Part shown: one piece after another, positions 32,600 through 37,924 of the stretch
Numbering within the stretch: position 1 is the stretch's first letter
Layout of the letters: each line of letters starts with the position of its first letter
From: DAOMFM01 sp035429825
Lineage (GTDB): Bacteria; Acidobacteriota; Blastocatellia; UBA7656; JADIYM01
Direction of reading: 5' to 3'
Assembly: GCA_044224215.1 (NCBI GenBank)
Contig: JBGAKX010000043.1
Span: forward strand, 1-37,924
DNA length: 37,924 nt
The notes under the pieces: generated by a model
Told to the model about the DNA's origin: nothing
The model's input: only the letters and a program-made list of their open reading frames with translations
The model's database searches: none
Program-made: the position numbers and the translations under genes

Positions 32600-34093
32600 G
32601 CGCCCCTCCGACTGAGCTGAACCAGGCCAAGACCGGTCTCGCCCTTGCACGCTTCGGGGCTGCACGACCCCTCCATCATCTCTTCGCGCTGGATCGGCGG
32701 CATGACGTAGCGCTCATACACCGTCGGGAGCGCGGTCATCCGGTAGATCGCTTCCGCCTCGTCGGCCGTTAGCCCTGCCTCGCGCAGCACGCGACGCGCC
32801 GTCTCGGGCTCGACGTCGGCGAGGTCTTCGGACCGCTTGAAGTAGCGGACCGCCATCAGCTTCTTCATCACGCCCTCGATGATCTCCTCGTTGCCGGCGC
32901 TGAACAGGTTCGCGAGGTACTTGATCGGAAGCCTCGCCTTCTCGAGATCCGAGAAGAAGCTGTCGCCCGTGTTCTCGTAGACACCGTTCGCGGCGCGCCC
33001 CATCACGGGCAGCAGCGGCGGCACGTAGAAGAGCATCGGCATCGTCCGGTACTCGACGTGCAGCGGCAGCGCGAGCTTCCACTCGCAGACGTACTTGTAG
33101 ACGGGCGAGTCCTGCGCCGCGGCGATGAACTCGTCGCTGACGCCGTTCGCGCGTGCGCCGGCGATGACGCGCTCGTCGTGCGGATCGAGCAGCGCGCGCC
33201 GTTGCGATTCGACGAGCGCGTGATTCGGGACCTTCATCGCGTCGGGCACCTGGTCGGCGTCGTACAGCAGCACGCCGAGATATCGAATCCGGCCGACGCA
33301 CGAATGGAAGCACGCGGGCGGCTGCCCGGTCTCGAGCCGCGGGTAGCACAGGATGCACTTCTCGGATTTGCCGGTCTTCCAGTTGAAGTAGATCTTCTTG
33401 TACGGGCACGCCGACACGCACGCGCGCCAGCCGCGGCATTTCTCCTGGTTGATCAGGACGATGCCGTCCTCGCCGCGCTTGTAGAGCGCACCGGACGGGC
33501 ACGACGCGACGCAGCTCGGGTTCGCGCAGTGGTTGCAGATGCGCGGCAGGTACATCATCGAGATGCTTTCGACCTCGAAGAGCATCGCGCGCTCCTCGGC
33601 CGTCAGCACGTCGAGGTTCGGATCGTTCTCGGCGTAGATCGGCGAGCCGGACAGGTCGTCGTCCCAGTTCGGTCCGGCTTCGATCTCCATGTACTCGCCG
33701 GTGATCTGCGACACGGGCCGCGCGGTCGGCTGATCGTCACCAGCCGGCGCGTTGAACAGGTCTTCGTAGGCGTAGGTCCATGGTTCGTAGTAGTCGTCGA
33801 GCCCGGGCTGGTTCGTAGAAGATGCTTTGAAGGCGGAGAGCTTGTCCTGGCAGCGCAGCTTGAGGGTGCGGCTGCCGTGGTGACCGGCGAGTTTCCAGCC
33901 GCCCTTGTAGGTCTCCTGGTCCTCCCACTGCGTGGGGAAGCCGGTGCCGGGCTTGGTCTCGACGTTGTTCCACCACATAGTATTCGGCGCCGGGGCGGTC
34001 GGTCCACACGTTCTTGCAGGCGACGCTGCACGTGTGGCAGCCGATGCACTTGTCGAGGTGGAAGACCATTGCGACGTGGGCTCTGACGTTCAT
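32596..34093 (-). CDS. narH: Nitrate reductase beta subunit NarH (iron-sulfur), frameshifted
   Basis: The product is about 498 residues. The start MNVRAHVAMVFHLDKC at 34093 follows GAGGAA. The Cys clusters are all visible: CIGCHTCSVACKNVW; CNHCANPSCVASCPSG; CRGWRACVSACPYKK (Trp in place of Cys, giving the [3Fe-4S] centre); CILCYPR and CFHSCVGRIRYLGVLLYD. One frame change lies near 33975 (VEYY... to MWWNNVETKPGTGFP) and a likely compensating pair lies near 33810-33835, where KLSAFKASSTNQPG probably should be close to KIFYEPAQPG. NarH carries electrons from the NarI hemes to NarG at the cytoplasmic side. It is separated from narG by a 101-bp gap that holds a repeat; its stop overlaps narJ. Confidence 0.9.
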
Positions 34094-34115
34094 GTGTGTT
34101 CCTCGTGTGACTGGT

Positions 34116-34190
34116 GCGCCTTGCGGTCTCTGCGGCCCTTGCGACGGTGCCCCGCGTGGGTTTCACGCTAAGACGCTAAGACGCAAAAGC
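34116..34190. repeat. Repeat module between narG and narH
   Basis: TGCGGTCTCTGCGGCCCTTG and CGCTAAGACGCTAAGACGCA are variants of the two modules of the inverted repeat at 13238-13320, here in the opposite order. It is the only notable gap between genes in an otherwise overlapping operon. It contains no gene. Confidence 0.6.
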
Positions 34191-34194
34191 TCGC

Positions 34195-37100
34195 TCACCA
34201 ACTCACCTTCTCCATTCGCTTCACGACCACATACGTGTCGCGGTTGACGCCCGTCGGGCCCCAGTAGTTGAAGGCGTACGTGAACTGCGCGTAGCCCCCG
34301 ATCATGAACAGCGGTGCCAGACGCACGCGTCAGGCTGTTGTGCTCGCCGGCGCGCCTGTTGCCGCGCTCCTTCGATTTGGGCACCGTCAGCGTGCGCTCC
34401 GGCGCGTGGTAGATCATTCCCATCCCGCGCGGGATGCGGGCCGACACGCACGCGCGCGTCGCGACGACTCCGTGATCGTTGTAGATCTCGACCCAGTCGT
34501 TGTCGCTGATGCCCGCGACGTCCGCGTCCTTGTCGTTCATCCAGAACGGCTCGATGCCGCGCGACAGCGTCTCCATCCTCAGCGTGTCGCCAAACGTCGA
34601 GTGGATGTGCCACTTCCCGTGCGGCGTCAGGTAGTTCAGGACGAGGACCTTCGGTGACCGTCGATTCCTCGAGGTCGCGAATGCTGCGCGCGTCGGCGCG
34701 CGGCTTGTGCGTGGGCAGGTGCTCGCCGTAGGAGCGGTAGACCTCGTGATCGAGGTACAGATGCTGCCGGCCGGTGAGCGTTCGCCACGGGATGCGCTCT
34801 TCCACGTTCTGGCAGAACGCGGAATACGTCCGTCCGTTGTTCGTGTTTTCGTCTTGTCCAGGTCGTCAAAAGCCGCCGCGGCTGGTTCGTGATGTCCTCG
34901 AACGTCATGCGGATCGCGCGCGTGTCCGCCGCAAGGTGCGTGTGATCGATGCCGGTCTTCTTGGACTCGGACGCGAATGCGCGATATGCGAGCTCGCCGT
35001 TGGTCTCGGCGGCAAAGTGCAGGATCGCGTCACAGACGTTCACGTCGCTGCGCAATGACGGGTACGTCGCGCCGTCCCAGCGCTCCACGTCGTGTGTCGT
35101 CAGGTACTGGTCGTACACATCCGCGACGTCGTACATCGTCCCGTGAATGCCGAGTCCGTTGTTCCGGAAGCCCGCGCCAAGCGAGACGAACTGGTTGAAC
35201 AGGTTCGCGTAATCGCGCGTGACCACCTTGAAGTTGGGCATCGTCTTGCCGGGGATCGCTTCGCATTCGCCCGTGATCCAGCTCTTCACCTCGGGTTGCG
35301 CGATCTCGGCCGGCGTGTCGTGCATCAGCGGGCTTGCGACGAGGTCCTTGTGCGGCCCCGGCAGATACCGCTTCGCCAGGTCCCCGTCCCGCCGCGCAAT
35401 CGCGGAAATGCCCAGTCCTGGATACAGCACGTACGCGCCGCCACCTGCAGCGGGTGGATGGCGGTGACATGTCGGTCGAGTTCAGGTCGTTCTTTTCGTA
35501 GTAAAGGTCGCGGCGCGGCAGCTGTCCGGGTGGGCGCCACGACGAATCCATCCAGAGTTCAGGGTCGACGACGAGGTCCATCTTTCCGTGCTCGATTTTG
35601 TCGTGCCACGTGGCCATCTACCGAGTCGCGCGCCTGCTCCTTGGCGATCGCGTTGTTGGTGCGTGGTGTTGCTCGGGAGGTGCTCGTGGCCCTTGGCCGA
35701 CGGCAGGGCACGTTGCCGCGCGGATGACGCCGAACGCGGGAAGTTCTCGGAGCACGTCAGGGTCCTCATCGAACTTCGGCTTGCGCACGACTTCAACTGC
35801 GACGACCCAGTCGACGAACTCGCGCAGGTCGTCACGCCGGCGGCTTCGGCCTCGCGCACGAGCTCGAGGCTCGACGTGTTGAACTGCGGATAGCACGGCA
35901 GCCACCCGTTGCGCACGGCCATGATCTGCTTGTCGATCGTGTGGCCGGTCGACATGGGGTGGCCGTCGTCCGACACGGGACAGACCTCGCGGAATTCGCG
36001 GTCGTAGCGCCATTGATCCGAGTGGACGTAGTGGAACGACGGCGCGTTCTGCAGCCGCGGCGGGCCGCCCCAGTCGGTCGCGAACGCGATCGGCGCCCAC
36101 GAAGCCTGCGGCGCGAGCTTCTCCTGTCCGACGTAGTGGTTCCAGCCGCCGCCGTTCTTGCCGACGCATCCGGTCAGGATCAGCGCCGCAATCGCCGACC
36201 GGTAGATCAGGTTGTTGTGGTACCAGTGGTTGACGCCCGCGCCGATGATGATGCTGCACTTGCCCTCGCTCAGCTGGGCGGTGTGCGCCCACTCGCGCGC
36301 GAACTTCACGACGGTCGACGCCGCGACGCCCGTGAAGCGCTCCTGCCACGCCGGCGTGTAGGGAAGCGAATCGTCGTCGTAGTTTGTTGGCCAGTCGCCG
36401 TCGCCGTCGTCGGCCTGGTCGCGCGCGCGACGCCGTACTGCGCGAGCATCAGCTCCATCGCCGTTGTGGCGAGGACCGGTCCGTCGACCGTCTCGACGGT
36501 CATCGCCGGAACGCCGCGCGAGAGGAACGTGCCGGTCGAACCGTCCGAGAAGTCGGGGAACTCGACGAGCACGTCGGTCTTCAGGTCGTCGTGGAGGAAG
36601 AGCGCGGGATCGATCGGTTCGCCGGTCTGCGCGTCCTCGAGCTTCAGGTTCCATTCGCCCTTCTTCGACTGCCAGCGGTGGCCGACGGTGCCCTTGGCAT
36701 ATGCGCAGGACGCCTCGACTTCGAGTCGACGACGAACATCTTCCACTCGGCGTTCTCTTCGTCCTTTGTCGCCGCCACCTGCGACGCGCGCAGCAGTCCC
36801 TGCCCGGGCGGTAGCTGCCGTCGTCGTTCTGGTCGAGCGCGACGAGGAATGGAAGGTCGCTGTAGCTCTTCAGGTATTCGGTGAAGTACGGGGTCTGCCG
36901 GTCGACGTAGTGCTCCTTCAGAATCACGTGGCAGACGGCCATCCAGAACGCGCCGTCCTGGCCCTGGTGGATCGGGATCCACTCGTCGGCGACCTTGGAC
37001 GTCTGGCTGAAGTCGGGCGAGAAGACGACGACCTTGGTGCCGCGGTGGCGCGCTTCGACAAGGAAGTGCGCGTCGGGTGTCCGCGTCATCAGCACGTTCG

Positions 37101-37815
37101 AGCCGACGACCGCGATGTAGCGCGAGTTGAACCAGTCGGCGCTCTCGGCGACGTCGGTCTGTTCGCCCCAGATCTCGGGCGACGCGGGCGGCAGGTCGCA
37201 GTACCAGTCGTAGAACGACAGGCACACGCCGCCCATCAGCTGCAGAAACCGCGCGCCGCTGGCGTAGCTGACCATCGACATCGCCGGGATCGGCGAGAAC
37301 CCGACGATGCGATCCGGCCCGTGCTTCTTGATGGTGTGGATGTTGGCGGCGGCCATCAGCTCGTTGACTTCGTCCCACGAGCAGCGGCGGAAGCCGCCCT
37401 TGCCGCGCGCCTGCTGGTACTTCTGGCGTGACTCGGGGTCCGACACGACGCTGTCCCACGCGGCGACCGGGTCGTCGGGGAACTTCGCCTTGGCCTTTCG
37501 CCACAGGTCGATGAGCGCGCCGCGGACGTGCGGGTACTTCACGCGCAGCGGGCTGTAGATGTACCAGGAGTACGAGATGCCGCGCTGGCAGCCTCGGGGT
37601 TCGTACGGCGGGATCTCCTTGTCGAGGATCGGGTAGTCGAGCGCCTGCATCTCCCAGGTGACGATCCCGTTCTTGACGTAGATGTTCCAGCTGCACGAGC
37701 CCGTGCAGTTGACGCCGTGGGTGCTGCGCACGATTTTGTCGTAGGACCACCGGTTCCGGTAGAAGTCCTCCCACTGGCGCTGTTCGGGCGCGAAGATATC
37801 CTTAATCCACGACAT
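34195..37815 (-). CDS. narG: Nitrate reductase alpha subunit NarG (Mo-bisMGD), many frame changes
   Basis: The ATG at 37815 (AGGAGA upstream) opens MSWIKDIFAPEQRQWEDF; there is no Tat signal, so this is the cytoplasmic NarG type. HGVNCTGSC and EPRGCQRG supply the FS0 [4Fe-4S] ligands, CLSFYDWYCDLPPASPEIWG is the Mo-site segment, and GAGVNHWYHNN, NGGGWNHYVGQEKL, GIDHTHLA, PWRTLTGRQHLYLDHE, EHNSLTR and RDTYVVVKRMEKVSW follow in the normal NarG order. About a dozen single-base frame changes break the gene, roughly at 36800, 36718, 36425, 35830, 35715, 35660, 35620, 35465, 35440, 34850, 34655 and 34330. The span equals about 1207 codons, close to the ~1250 of E. coli NarG. The protein reduces nitrate to nitrite at the Mo centre. 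Every segment is present, so consensus error is more likely than decay. Confidence 0.87.
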
Positions 37816-37924
37816 CGCGGTGTCTCCTGATGAGTCGCTTGCGTGTGCCCGCCGAGCGGGTGCGATAGAGCGCCCCGATGCCGGCCACGGCGAGCGCGGC
37901 GGCGCCGAGGCCGATGTAGCCAAT
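37802..37924 (-). CDS. C-terminal tail of a membrane protein upstream of narG (NarK-like position)
   Basis: The last 40 codons of a gene run in from the right edge: a hydrophobic helix (IGYIGLGAAALAVAGIGALY) followed by a basic tail (RTRSAGTRKRLIRRHRDVVD) and a TAA at 37802. The gene overlaps the narG start by 14 bases. Position and hydrophobicity suit a nitrate/nitrite transporter (NarK, MFS), but 40 residues do not prove the family. Confidence 0.55.
   Translation of the reverse strand: MGYIGLGAAALAVAGIGALYRTRSAGTRKRLIRRHRDVVD

Noticed and set aside
35941..37431. A 496-codon open frame on the + strand opposite narG
   Set aside because: It is antisense to recognisable NarG segments and has a biased Val/Arg/Ala composition; it is a shadow of the real gene.
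34195..37815. Programmed frameshifting in narG
   Set aside because: There are about a dozen changes in both directions at sites without a common slippery heptamer, which suits sequence error rather than recoding.

Overview
The window is G+C-rich bacterial chromosomal DNA with tight operons, ATGA start/stop overlaps and many GC-rich hairpin repeats between genes. Gene content (heavy-metal RND efflux, NarGHJI nitrate respiration, a cytochrome bc-like set) and the repeat style suggest a Gram-negative soil or sediment bacterium. Acidobacteriota (Vicinamibacteria-like) is my best guess, but it is inference only; no rRNA or other taxonomic marker is present.

Layout. (1) 1-3879: end of an APC permease (-), a lipoprotein (-), a DUF1992 protein (+), then an APC permease translationally coupled to a PLP aminotransferase (+). 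(2) 3849-4518: three copies of an 86-bp paired-hairpin repeat and a 266-bp inverted-repeat element. (3) 4638-13217 (+): metal-efflux island 1, with a Cys-rich exported protein, a CzcCBA-type RND pump, a PII-like protein, a Zn-type CDF exporter and a second small CDF-like transporter. (4) 13329-23137 (-): metal-efflux island 2, with a Cys-rich exported protein, a CusCBA-type Cu(I)/Ag(I) pump, a YtkA-like lipoprotein, a lytic transglycosylase, an unknown exported protein and a frameshifted Gly/Met/His-rich exported protein. (5) 23544-26552 (+), divergent from island 2: a Met-rich small membrane protein, a DUF302 protein and a CopA-type copper ATPase with two N-terminal metal-binding modules. (6) 26594-28677: six tandem copies of a hairpin-packed unit of about 310-365 bp, with one solo copy at 14193-14558. 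(7) 28932-37924 (-): a nitrate respiration operon, narG-narH-narJ-narI, in which narI is fused to a Rieske iron-sulfur domain and followed by a full-length cytochrome b and a membrane-anchored c-type cytochrome; the tail of another membrane protein precedes narG.

How it works together. The two RND islands and CopA would move Zn/Co/Cd-type ions and Cu/Ag out of the cytoplasm and periplasm: CopA and the CDF proteins export to the periplasm, and the RND pumps export across the outer membrane. The nar operon appears to couple a quinol-oxidising nitrate reductase to a bc-type quinol oxidase through a NarI-Rieske fusion, which is the most unusual protein-level feature here. No transcription factor is encoded beside any of the metal operons.

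Quality note. Single-base frame changes are rare from 1 to 26 kb (one clear case near 13.49 kb) but very dense in 34.2-36.8 kb (about a dozen in narG) and present in narH, narJ, narI and the cytochrome c gene. All protein segments remain collinear and well conserved, so I read these as mostly consensus errors rather than gene decay. Proteins in that part should be reconstructed before any conclusion is drawn from their exact sequence.
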